DNA from: Sphingomonas psychrolutea
Lineage (GTDB): Bacteria > Pseudomonadota > Alphaproteobacteria > Sphingomonadales > Sphingomonadaceae
DNA length: 64,000 bases
Direction of reading: 5' to 3'
NCBI RefSeq assembly: GCF_014636175.1
Contig: NZ_BMDW01000012.1
Span: forward strand, 1 to 64,000
Part shown: positions 56,260 to 64,000 of the stretch, in pieces
How the letters are laid out: each line of letters starts with the position of its first letter
Numbering within the stretch: position 1 is the first letter of the stretch
The notes under the pieces: generated by a model
What the model was told of the DNA's origin: nothing
Database searches by the model: none
What the model saw: only the letters and a program-made list of their open reading frames with translations
Translations under genes and position numbers: made by a program

Positions 56260-57276
56260 ATGCGCTTTTTCTCCGACAACGCCGCCCCTGTCCACCCGGC
56301 CGTGCTGGCCGCGCTGGGCGATGCCAATGTGCTCGACACCGCCTATGACGGCGATGGCTGGAGCCAGCAGCTCGACGCGCGTTTCTCCGAGCTGTTCGAA
56401 GCGCCGGTGCGCGCCTTGTGGGTTCCCTCGGGCACGGCGGCGAATTGCCTCGCGCTCGCCGCGATGTGCCCGCCGCATGGCGCGATCGTGTGTCACCGCG
56501 ACGCGCATATCCAGAATGACGAAGGCGGTGCGCCCGAATTCTACACGCATGGTGCCAAATTACTGCTGGCCGAAGGAATCGGCGCGAAGCTGACGCCGGA
56601 CACGATTGCGGCGGTGCTCGACGCAACGCGCAACGACGTCCACCAAGTCCAGCCGCACGCCATTTCGATCACCAATGCGACCGAATATGGGCTGGTCTAT
56701 ACCCCCAATGACGTCGCCGCGATCGGGCATCTGGCAAAGGAGCGCGGCCTTGGCCTGCACATGGACGGCGCGCGCTTCGCCAATGCCGTGGCGCATCTCG
56801 GCTGTGCTCCTGCCGATGTAACGTGGCGCGCGGGCGTCGATGCGCTCAGCTTCGGCTTCGTCAAAAATGGCGGGATGAGCGCCGAGGCGCTGATCTTCTT
56901 CAAACCCGAATTGGCCGCCGCGACGCTTTATCGCCGCAAGCGCGCCGGACTGCTGCTGTCCAAGGGGCGCTACCTCGCAGCACAATTGCTGGCGTTGCTC
57001 GAAGGCGATTTGTGGCTTGATCTCGGGCGCAATGCCAATGCCGGGGCGGCCTTGCTGGCGAAAGCGGCAGGGACTCGGCTGGTCAACCCGGTCGAAGCGA
57101 ACGAGGTGTTCCTGCGCGTGACCGCCGCCGAGGCCGAAAAGCTGCGCGCGCTGGGCTTCGACTTCTACGATTGGGGTCCGGGCGAAGCACGGCTGGTCAT
57201 TTCGTGGAACCAGTCGCCCGAGGATATTCGGCCACTCGCCGACGCCATCGCCGACCTTCCGCCCCGTTCGTGCTGA
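56260..57276 (+). CDS. Low-specificity L-threonine aldolase
   Basis: PLP enzyme cleaving threonine to glycine and acetaldehyde, fold type I, 338 aa. It shows RFFSDNAAPVHPAVLAAL, WVPSGTAANCLALAAM, GLHMDGARFANAVAHLG (PLP aspartate) and the Schiff-base lysine in SFGFVKNGGM. The end is unusual: the last codons and the stop (PPRSC then TGA) lie inside a REP palindrome that begins at 57264, so REP insertion has probably replaced the original C terminus. Confidence 0.9.
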   Translation: MRFFSDNAAPVHPAVLAALGDANVLDTAYDGDGWSQQLDARFSELFEAPVRALWVPSGTAANCLALAAMCPPHGAIVCHRDAHIQNDEGGAPEFYTHGAKLLLAEGIGAKLTPDTIAAVLDATRNDVHQVQPHAISITNATEYGLVYTPNDVAAIGHLAKERGLGLHMDGARFANAVAHLGCAPADVTWRAGVDALSFGFVKNGGMSAEALIFFKPELAAATLYRRKRAGLLLSKGRYLAAQLLALLEGDLWLDLGRNANAGAALLAKAAGTRLVNPVEANEVFLRVTAAEAEKLRALGFDFYDWGPGEARLVISWNQSPEDIRPLADAIADLPPRSC

Positions 57277-57353
57277 GCCTGTCGAAGCACCCTCGGCCAC
57301 GACCGGCACGCCCGCTATTGGCGCCGGCCCTTCGACAAGCTCAGGGCGAACGG
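57264..57353. repeat. REP palindrome pair overlapping the threonine aldolase stop
   Basis: Left unit CCGTTCGTGCTGAGCCTGTC plus GAAGC, right unit 57327-57353 ending CAGGGCGAACGG, inverted. It is the same family as 42764-42854. It spans the last four codons of the aldolase gene and ends 12 bases before the transporter start. Confidence 0.9.
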
Positions 57354-57364
57354 GGGGTCCGGCA

Positions 57365-58282
57365 GTGACTCCTCCCCCTCCACCCAATTCGAGCAGGCTG
57401 GCCATTCTCATCCCGTTCGGGATCGTCACGCTGATCTGGGGATCAACGTGGCTCGTGATCCGGCATCAATTGGGCGTGGTGCCGCCAACCTGGTCGGTCA
57501 CCTACCGCTTCATGGTCGCCGGCACCGCGATGCTCGGCTATGCGCTGATCCGGCGCGAAAAAATCATGCTCGATGCGCGCGGCTGGGCCTTTGCTGCGGT
57601 GACGGGGCTGTGCCAGTTCTGCCTCAACTTCAACTTCGTCTATCGCGCTGAGGGCTATGTCACCTCCGGGCTGGTCGCGGTGGTGTTCGCGCTGCTGCTG
57701 CTGCCCAATGCGGTGTTCGCGCGGATGTTCCTGGGGCAGAAGCTCGGGCGCCAACTGATCATCGGCATGGGCGTGGCGATGGCGGGCGTCATCCTGTTGT
57801 TCGTGCGCGAGGCGCGCGTCGATCCGCACGGGCCGACGCAAGTGTTGCTCGGCATCGGCTTCACGCTGCTCGCGATCCTGTCGGCGTCGATCGCCAATGT
57901 CATGCAAGCCACGCCGACCGCGCGCGCCTACCCGATGGCCGCGATGCTCGGCGTGGCGATGCTGATCGGCGCGGCGCTTGATGCAACGATCGCCTGGACG
58001 ATCAGCGGCCCGCCGGTGTTCGACACCTCGCCCGGCTATATCGCGGGGGTGCTGTATCTCGGCATCTTCGCCTCGGCGCTGGCCTTCCCGCTTTACTACG
58101 GCGTGCTGCGCGTGATCGGCCCGGCCAAGGCGGCCTATTCGAGCGTGCTGGTGCCGGTGATTGCGATGCTGCTGTCGACGCTTTTCGAGGGCTATGTCTG
58201 GACGTGGCTGGCGGCGGGCGGCGCGGCGCTGGTACTCGGCGGGCTGGTCATCGCGCTGAGAGCTCGCAGGCCAGCGCGATAA
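57365..58282 (+). CDS. EamA/DMT family transporter
   Basis: A ten-TM drug/metabolite transporter of 305 aa, with two EamA repeats (about 12-140 and 155-300). Features are LIWGSTWLVIRHQLG in TM1, FNFVYRAEGYVTSGLVAVVF, and RVIGPAKAAYSSVLVPVIAM near TM9. Substrate unknown; many are amino-acid or metabolite exporters. The GTG start lies 12 bp after the REP. Its 3' end overlaps the convergent SDR gene by about 90 bp. Confidence 0.88.
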   Translation: MTPPPPPNSSRLAILIPFGIVTLIWGSTWLVIRHQLGVVPPTWSVTYRFMVAGTAMLGYALIRREKIMLDARGWAFAAVTGLCQFCLNFNFVYRAEGYVTSGLVAVVFALLLLPNAVFARMFLGQKLGRQLIIGMGVAMAGVILLFVREARVDPHGPTQVLLGIGFTLLAILSASIANVMQATPTARAYPMAAMLGVAMLIGAALDATIAWTISGPPVFDTSPGYIAGVLYLGIFASALAFPLYYGVLRVIGPAKAAYSSVLVPVIAMLLSTLFEGYVWTWLAAGGAALVLGGLVIALRARRPAR

Positions 58283-59031
58283 TCGGGATAGGTCGGGGCC
58301 CAGCCGAGCACGCGCTTGGCCTTGCCGTTCGCGACGCGACGGTTCTCGGCATAAAATCCGCGCGCCATCGCCGATAGCGACTCGATCGGAACGAAGGGCG
58401 GCGACGCTACGCCAAGCAGGCGCGCAGCGAAGTCGATCACATCGTTCTGACTCACGGGGCAATCGTCCGAGAGGTTGTAGGCTCCGGGCGGCGCGGAGAA
58501 CCCGGCGATCACGCCGGCCACGATATCCTCGACATGAACCCGGCTGAACACTTGCCCCGGCGACTCGACGCAGTGCGCGCTGCCGCTAGCGACTCGTTCG
58601 AGTGGGGAACGGGCTGGGCCGTAAATGCCGGGCAAGCGAAACACATGCGCACCCGCCGCCAGCCACGCCGCATCGGCCTCGGCGCGCGCACTGCGACGGC
58701 CTGTGCCGGTCGGCGCGGTCTCATCGACCCATGCCCCGCCCGCATCGCCATAAACACCGGTCGAGGACAGATAGCCGCGCCACGCAGGGGTGTTCGCGAG
58801 GAGCGCGCCATAAACGGCGAGCACCGGGTCGCTGTCGTCGGCTGGCGGCACTGATGACAGGATATGCGTCGCCGCCGCAATCTCCGATGCCACCGCGGCG
58901 GGATCGCCGAACCTGATCGTCCCGTCCCGCCCGCCGCGCGACGTGCCGACGACGTGCCAACCCTCGCCGCGCAACCGCCCCGCCAGCGCTTGCGCGGTAT
59001 AGCCCAGCCCGAAGATCAGCAGCCGCCCCAT
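58192..59031 (-). CDS. NAD(P)-dependent epimerase/SDR-like protein
   Basis: Extended short-chain dehydrogenase fold of 279 aa: LLIFGLGYTAQALAGRLRG (dinucleotide loop), YLSSTGVYGDAGG (active-site Ser/Tyr region, with the Tyr in GVYGD), VFRLPGIYGPARSPLERV and FSRVHVEDIVAGVIAG. It resembles YeeZ/NAD-dependent epimerases. Homology seems to end at YRAGLRALS; the last about 20 residues (PPSTSAAPPAASHVQT) read antisense to the transporter 3' end and look like read-through. The start is coupled to nothing; the M28 gene ends five bases upstream. Confidence 0.85.
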   Translation of the reverse strand: MGRLLIFGLGYTAQALAGRLRGEGWHVVGTSRGGRDGTIRFGDPAAVASEIAAATHILSSVPPADDSDPVLAVYGALLANTPAWRGYLSSTGVYGDAGGAWVDETAPTGTGRRSARAEADAAWLAAGAHVFRLPGIYGPARSPLERVASGSAHCVESPGQVFSRVHVEDIVAGVIAGFSAPPGAYNLSDDCPVSQNDVIDFAARLLGVASPPFVPIESLSAMARGFYAENRRVANGKAKRVLGWAPTYPDYRAGLRALSAMTSPPSTSAAPPAASHVQT

Positions 59032-59035
59032 CGCG

Positions 59036-60652
59036 CTATTTCGCGCCATAGCCGTGGTAGAGCAGACCGAAGAAGTCGCCCTTGTTCCAGCGCGGTCGCG
59101 CATCGCCATCGGCGATTTCGCGCGCGATCGCGTAATTGGCGTCGATGAAGCGGATGCCCTGTGCCCAGTCGATCGGCTGCGCCACATCATCGGCTGGCTG
59201 GTGATAGCGCGTCTTGAAGAATTCGGCGGTGGCGGCCTTGCCCGGCCCCTTTTGCCCCGGCCACAGGAACACCGATGGCACGCCCTGCTGGACGAAACGA
59301 TAATGGTCGGAGCGCACGAAAATGCCTTGGCCCGGGTCGGGATCGGGCGACATCGTCACGCCGAGCGTGCCGACCGCCTTCGCCACGATCGGCCCGAGCG
59401 TCGAGCGGTCGGCACCGAACACCGTCATATCCTCAAACGGATAGGTCAGGATCGGCATATCGAGATTGACGTCGGCGACGATCCGCTCGATCGGCACGGT
59501 CGGGTGCTTGGCGAAATAGTCCGATCCGACCAGCCCCTTTTCCTCCGCGGTCACCGCGAGGAATAGGATCGTGCGGCGCGGCGCCTTGCCAGTCGCGCGG
59601 AAACGCTTGGCTTCCTCGATCAGCGACGCGATGCCAACGGCATTGTCCTCTGCGCCATTATAGATCGTGTCCCCCTTCGCATCGGCGCGCCCGACACCGA
59701 GATGATCGAGATGCGCCGAGAGCACGACAACCTCCTTCGACAGCTTGGGGTCGCTGCCGGGGATCATCCCGGCGACGTTGGCGCTGCTGGCGGGTTCGAA
59801 CACGGTCTTCAGCGCGACCGCGGCATTGACCGGCAGCGCCTCCGCCGCGAACACCGTCTTGCTGTCGGCGACGCGCGCGGCGATCGCGCTCCACGGCGTC
59901 TTTGCGCCCGCGAAGAGCTTGGCCGCGCCGGTCGCGCTGAACGTCGCGAGGATCGGCACGCCAGACGCATCGCCGGTCCCGTCGGGCCGCGCCCAACTCG
60001 TGCGGGGTCGGTCATAATTGACGCCGCCGCCCGGCAGGGGCGCACGCGTCAGCACGATTGCGCCGACCGCGCCCTGCGCCGCCGCGATCGTCGCTTTGGT
60101 CGTCGCGCTCTGGAAATGCGCGCGCTCCTCGCTTTGGAAATCGAGCGGCGCGCCGCCGAAGAACGCGACAATCTTGCCGCGCACGTCGACCCCGGCATAA
60201 TCGTCGCGGCCGTAGTGCGGCGCGACCAGGCCATAGCCAACGAACACCACCGGCGCATCGATCACGGTCCGCGCCGCGCCGGCGACCGTGCCCGGCACAT
60301 AATCCTCGCCGAAGATCAGCGGCGTGGGGGCCTCCCCCTTGCGCGTCAGCACGACATCGCCTTTGTCGCCGGCGCGATAGGTCACAAGCGGCACCTTCTG
60401 GAGATAGCTGCCCGGATCCCCCGCCGGCTCCAGCCCGGCGGCGAAGAATTGCGCAGCGACATATTCGGCAGCAATGCGATATTCGGCGCTACCCGCCTCC
60501 CGCCCGCGCAATACATCGGAGGCGAGAAACAGGACATGTGCCTTCATCGCCGCCTGATCGTCGGGGAGCGCAACATCCCCCGCCCGGTCCTGCGCCATTG
60601 CCGATCCTGCCAGGGCAATCGCCGCGAGTCCTGCCATCCAGCGCTTCATCAT
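59036..60652 (-). CDS. Secreted M28 family metallopeptidase (second copy)
   Basis: A 538-residue exported zinc aminopeptidase with signal peptide MKRWMAGLAAIALAGSAMA. It has a PA-domain insert (about 125-260). The core zinc motifs are LSAHLDHLG, YNGAEDNAVGIASLIE, AVTAEEKGLVGSDYF, VNLDMPIL and RSDHYRFVQQGVP. It is similar in layout to the M28 protein at 40104-41780 but clearly diverged. It is divergent from pepN, which suggests shared peptide scavenging. Confidence 0.92.
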   Translation of the reverse strand: MMKRWMAGLAAIALAGSAMAQDRAGDVALPDDQAAMKAHVLFLASDVLRGREAGSAEYRIAAEYVAAQFFAAGLEPAGDPGSYLQKVPLVTYRAGDKGDVVLTRKGEAPTPLIFGEDYVPGTVAGAARTVIDAPVVFVGYGLVAPHYGRDDYAGVDVRGKIVAFFGGAPLDFQSEERAHFQSATTKATIAAAQGAVGAIVLTRAPLPGGGVNYDRPRTSWARPDGTGDASGVPILATFSATGAAKLFAGAKTPWSAIAARVADSKTVFAAEALPVNAAVALKTVFEPASSANVAGMIPGSDPKLSKEVVVLSAHLDHLGVGRADAKGDTIYNGAEDNAVGIASLIEEAKRFRATGKAPRRTILFLAVTAEEKGLVGSDYFAKHPTVPIERIVADVNLDMPILTYPFEDMTVFGADRSTLGPIVAKAVGTLGVTMSPDPDPGQGIFVRSDHYRFVQQGVPSVFLWPGQKGPGKAATAEFFKTRYHQPADDVAQPIDWAQGIRFIDANYAIAREIADGDARPRWNKGDFFGLLYHGYGAK

Positions 60653-60754
60653 CGTCCTCACCTTCGTGTGGTGGCGGGGTATCACAGTGCCGTCGCCACG
60701 CAAGTACGGCGATTTCGGTGGCGAGCGCCGCCTGCGCATCCTACATCGACGTTA

Positions 60755-63355
60755 ATGCTCGATATCCAGACCAGCCTCGCCCAGCCGCACGTCACCCGCC
60801 GCGCGGATTATACCCCGCCGGACTGGCAAGTACCCGACATCGCGCTCAATTTCGACCTGGACCCGGCCGCGACTCGCATCACCGCGACGCTGCATGTCCA
60901 GCGCAGCGGCGTGCACGATCGTCCGTTGCGGCTCGACGGCGCAGGGCAGACCTTGCTCTCGGTGTCGGTCGATGGAACGCCGGTCAACGATTGGGTGATC
61001 GAAGGCGGCGCGCTCATCCTGCCGCTGAGCGGTTCGGCGCATGTGATCGAAACCACGGTCGAGATCGCGCCCGAACGCAATACGCAATTGATGGGCCTGT
61101 ACGCATCGGGTGGCAATCTGTGCACACAGTGCGAAGCCGAAGGCTTCCGCCGCATCACCTTCTTCCCTGATCGCCCCGATGTGCTGAGCCGCTATCAAGT
61201 GCGGATGAGCGCGGACAAACAGCGCTATCCCGTGTTGCTCGCCAATGGCGATCCGATCGCGTCGGGCGATCTCGACGATGGAAGGCATTGGGCCGAATGG
61301 CACGATCCCTTCCCCAAGCCCTGCTATCTCTTCGCGCTCGTCGCCGGCGACCTGGCGGTCAATCGCGGGAGTTTCATCACCATGTCCGGACGCGAGGTCG
61401 CGCTCGGCATCTGGGTGCGTGCCACCGACCTGGAGCGCACGCATCATGCGCTCGACGCGCTCAAGACCGCGATGGCGTGGGACGAGCGCGTCTATGGCCG
61501 CGAATATGATCTGGATGTGTTCAACATCGTCGCTGTCGACGATTTCAACTTCGGCGCGATGGAGAATAAGGGCCTCAACGTCTTCAATTCGCGCTACATC
61601 CTCGCCGATCCCGACACCGCGACCGATTACGATTATGACGCGATCGCGGCAGTCGTCGCGCATGAATATTTCCACAATTGGTCGGGCAATCGGGTGACGT
61701 GCCGCGACTGGTTCCAGCTGTCGCTGAAAGAGGGCTTCACCGTCTATCGCGACCAGTGTTTCTCCGCCGACCAGGGCTCGGCCGCGGTCAAGCGGATCGA
61801 GGATGTGCGCGGGCTTCGCGCGGCGCAGTTCCCCGAGGATGCCGGCCCGCTCGCGCACCCGATCCGGCCCGACGCCTATCAGGAAATCTCGAACTTCTAC
61901 ACCGCCACGATCTACAATAAGGGTGCCGAGATCATCCGGATGCTCGCGACGATTCTGGGCGCAACGGCGTTCCGCACCGGGACCGATTTATATTTCGACC
62001 GCTTCGACGGGACGGCGGCGACGTGCGAGGATTTCGTCGCATCGCTGGAGGAGGCAAGCGGCACCGACCTGACGCAATTCCGCCGCTGGTATGGGCAAGC
62101 CGGAACGCCGCGCGTGACGGCATCGCTGCTGCACCACGAAGGATCGGGCCGTGCCGAACTGGTGCTGGCGCAACGCACTCCGCCGACGCCGGGACAGGAC
62201 AGCAAGACGCCCGTCGTGCTGCCACTGCGCGTGAAGCTGTTCGGCGCGCAAACCGCCGGCACCGTCGCGCCCGAGCACGTGATCCTGCTGAGCGACGCCG
62301 AACAGCGGATCGTGTTCGAAGGCGTCACCGAACGGCCGATCCTGTCGATCAATCGCGGGTTTTCGGCACCAGCGATCATCGAGACCGACCGCAGCGCGGC
62401 CGACCTCGCTTTCCTCGGCGCGCATGACGATGATCCGTTCGCGCGCTACGAGGCATTGCAGCAATTGATGCTCGATACGCTGGTGGCGGCGGCCGGCGGC
62501 AATCAGGCCGACCATGCCGCGGTCATCGCCGCCGTCGCGGGTACGATCGGCGATGCCAAGCTCGACCGCGCCTTCGCCGCCGAAGCGGTATTGCTCCCGT
62601 CTGAAAGCTTCATCGGCGATCAAATGGCGGTGGTCGATCCCGAGGCGATCTTCCGCGTGCGCGAGGCGCTGCGGCGCGACATCGGGCGGGCGCTTACCAG
62701 CGAATGGTGCGCCGCCTATGATGCAGCGCAAGCGATCGGCGGCTATGTCTATTCGCCCGAGGCCAAGGGATTGCGGCGGATGCGCGCGGTCGCGCTTGGT
62801 TATATCGCCGCATCGGGCGCGGCGGATTCGGGCGACCTCGCCTTTGCGCAGTTCGAGGCGGCGGATAACATGACCGACCGGCTGAGCGCGCTGACGACGT
62901 TGGTCGCAGGCGATGCCGCGCAGCGCACCCCCGCGCTCGACATCTTCTACAATCGCTACAGCGACAATGCGCTGGTGCTCGACAAATGGTTCTCGGTGCA
63001 AGCGATGGCGCCGCGCGACGATACCGGTGACGTGGTGCGCGAGCTACTGCGACATCAGGACTTTACATTGTCCAACCCAAATCGCGCCCGTGCGCTGATC
63101 GGGGCATTCGGGGTCAACCAGCGGGCGTTCAATGTTACCGACGGATCGGGCTACCGCTTCCTCGCCGATCAGTTGATCGCGCTTGATACGCTCAATCCCC
63201 AGACGGCCGCAAAGCTGATCCCGCCACTCGGCCGCTGGGGGCGCTTCGACGCCGCGCGCGGCGCGCTGATGCGCGCCGAGCTGGAGCGGATCGTCAAGGT
63301 TCCGGGATTGTCGAAGGATATGTTCGAACAGGCCTCGCGCAGCCTGGAGGGATGA
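60755..63355 (+). CDS. pepN: Aminopeptidase N
   Basis: M1 family zinc aminopeptidase of 866 aa, the E. coli PepN type. It shows the exopeptidase motif GAMENKGLN (about residues 269-277), the zinc site HEYFHNWSGNR with a downstream glutamate in LKEGFTVYRDQ, and the long C-terminal helical arch (about 540-866). It is cytosolic. ATG 60755 gives MLDIQTSLAQPHVTRRADY; the frame is open far upstream but that is antisense to the M28 gene. Confidence 0.96.
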   Translation: MLDIQTSLAQPHVTRRADYTPPDWQVPDIALNFDLDPAATRITATLHVQRSGVHDRPLRLDGAGQTLLSVSVDGTPVNDWVIEGGALILPLSGSAHVIETTVEIAPERNTQLMGLYASGGNLCTQCEAEGFRRITFFPDRPDVLSRYQVRMSADKQRYPVLLANGDPIASGDLDDGRHWAEWHDPFPKPCYLFALVAGDLAVNRGSFITMSGREVALGIWVRATDLERTHHALDALKTAMAWDERVYGREYDLDVFNIVAVDDFNFGAMENKGLNVFNSRYILADPDTATDYDYDAIAAVVAHEYFHNWSGNRVTCRDWFQLSLKEGFTVYRDQCFSADQGSAAVKRIEDVRGLRAAQFPEDAGPLAHPIRPDAYQEISNFYTATIYNKGAEIIRMLATILGATAFRTGTDLYFDRFDGTAATCEDFVASLEEASGTDLTQFRRWYGQAGTPRVTASLLHHEGSGRAELVLAQRTPPTPGQDSKTPVVLPLRVKLFGAQTAGTVAPEHVILLSDAEQRIVFEGVTERPILSINRGFSAPAIIETDRSAADLAFLGAHDDDPFARYEALQQLMLDTLVAAAGGNQADHAAVIAAVAGTIGDAKLDRAFAAEAVLLPSESFIGDQMAVVDPEAIFRVREALRRDIGRALTSEWCAAYDAAQAIGGYVYSPEAKGLRRMRAVALGYIAASGAADSGDLAFAQFEAADNMTDRLSALTTLVAGDAAQRTPALDIFYNRYSDNALVLDKWFSVQAMAPRDDTGDVVRELLRHQDFTLSNPNRARALIGAFGVNQRAFNVTDGSGYRFLADQLIALDTLNPQTAAKLIPPLGRWGRFDAARGALMRAELERIVKVPGLSKDMFEQASRSLEG

Positions 63356-63358
63356 GGC

Positions 63359-63496
63359 TTAGCGGTTTGCAGCGACCGGACTGGTAGCCGACGCACGCGC
63401 AGAGTCCGCCGGTTGGAACGTGACGAGCGCGATTGCGCCCAGCGCGAAGCCACCGAAGAACTGCCACAGGAAACCCGACTTCAATACGCTACGCAT
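63359..63496 (-). CDS. Small single-pass membrane protein (45 aa)
   Basis: Short product MRSVLKSGFLWQFFGGFALG continuing AIALVTFQPADSA with one transmembrane helix (about 9-30) and a small periplasmic tail. It starts three bases beyond the convergent pepN stop region and has no recognised family. Coding character (GC3, helix pattern) is acceptable, but there is no strong ribosome-binding site. Confidence 0.5.
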   Translation of the reverse strand: MRSVLKSGFLWQFFGGFALGAIALVTFQPADSARASATSPVAANR

Positions 63497-63615
63497 CACG
63501 ATGCCCTTTCGCGTCGGCACCGGACCGATCGCTGCAACGCAGCAAATCGGGTCCCGGCGATCGTTTCGCAAGAGACATTCTGGCAACCATCCGTTACCAA
63601 AATGCCTCCTTCAGG

Positions 63616-64000
<385 letters not shown>

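Overview
The window looks like chromosomal DNA of a sphingomonad (Alphaproteobacteria, Sphingomonas or a close relative). The basis is high GC with strong GC3 bias and a set of genes typical of that group: hemA-type 5-aminolevulinate synthase, a MipZ division ATPase, a PgmG-type phosphomannomutase/phosphoglucomutase, DUF3419/BtaA betaine-lipid genes, a SorAB-like sulfite dehydrogenase, and the familiar CCGTTCGCCCTGAGC-type intergenic palindromes. I assigned the organism from gene content only; no rRNA gene is present.

Layout. 1-1.13 kb is an accessory scar: a C-terminal hsdR fragment and gene-poor DNA abutting the 3' end of a tRNA-Lys(UUU) gene. 1.2-5.4 kb: folK, a family-5 uracil-DNA glycosylase, a DUF4337 membrane protein and a small secreted protein lying between an aguB relic and the intact aguB, then coq4. 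5.4-11.3 kb: recF, a MerR/TipAS regulator, a TlpA-like thioredoxin and gyrB. 11.3-16 kb: an exported methyltransferase, a three-gene two-component cluster and a DEDDh exonuclease. 16-23.3 kb: pgmG, mipZ with a membrane J-protein, panC, a Sel1-type protein, a MAPEG protein and topA. 23.4-28.5 kb: an antitoxin with a broken parE-like toxin, dprA, plsY, murI, hemA and a Uma2 protein. 28.5-33.4 kb: a 26-residue membrane peptide, btaAB-DUF3429, a candidate sRNA, a fasciclin protein, and an anti-sigma/ECF sigma pair. 33.5-38 kb: rpiB-glyA-(83 aa)-nrdR-trmJ, chorismate mutase and rpsD. 38-44.9 kb: secreted S9 and M28 peptidases, aguA, dnaN and an outer-membrane barrel. 45-51 kb: a histidine phosphatase, rlmN, a GIY-YIG gene framed by REP palindromes, an aldo/keto reductase divergent from a TetR regulator, and an alcohol dehydrogenase. 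51-54 kb: a sulfite module (TauE/SafE, SorB, SorA, FMN reductase). 54-64 kb: a PBP1A-type enzyme, a threonine aldolase, an EamA transporter, a nucleotide-sugar-type SDR, an M28 peptidase, pepN, a 45-residue membrane peptide and the 3' part of an aspartate aminotransferase.

How parts work together. aguA (agmatine to N-carbamoylputrescine) and aguB (N-carbamoylputrescine to putrescine) complete one putrescine route although they lie 38 kb apart. btaA and btaB make the phosphorus-free betaine lipid DGTS, and a Pho-box-like triple repeat sits just upstream. The ECF sigma, anti-sigma and fasciclin genes repeat the order known from mycobacterial sigK-rskA-mpt70/83. SorA passes electrons from sulfite to SorB while TauE/SafE could export sulfite.

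The observations I rate highest are: (i) a GIY-YIG gene bracketed within about 12-20 bases by exact 32-nt inverted REP copies, which may be a small mobile cassette; (ii) a candidate three-hairpin sRNA upstream of btaA whose loops imitate the 16S anti-Shine-Dalgarno sequence; (iii) the Pho-box candidate for betaine-lipid synthesis; and (iv) an antitoxin gene preceded by four helically phased 10-bp repeats and followed by a dead toxin. Start codons were chosen by reading the sequence and some are uncertain; hand-counted sites may be off by one base.
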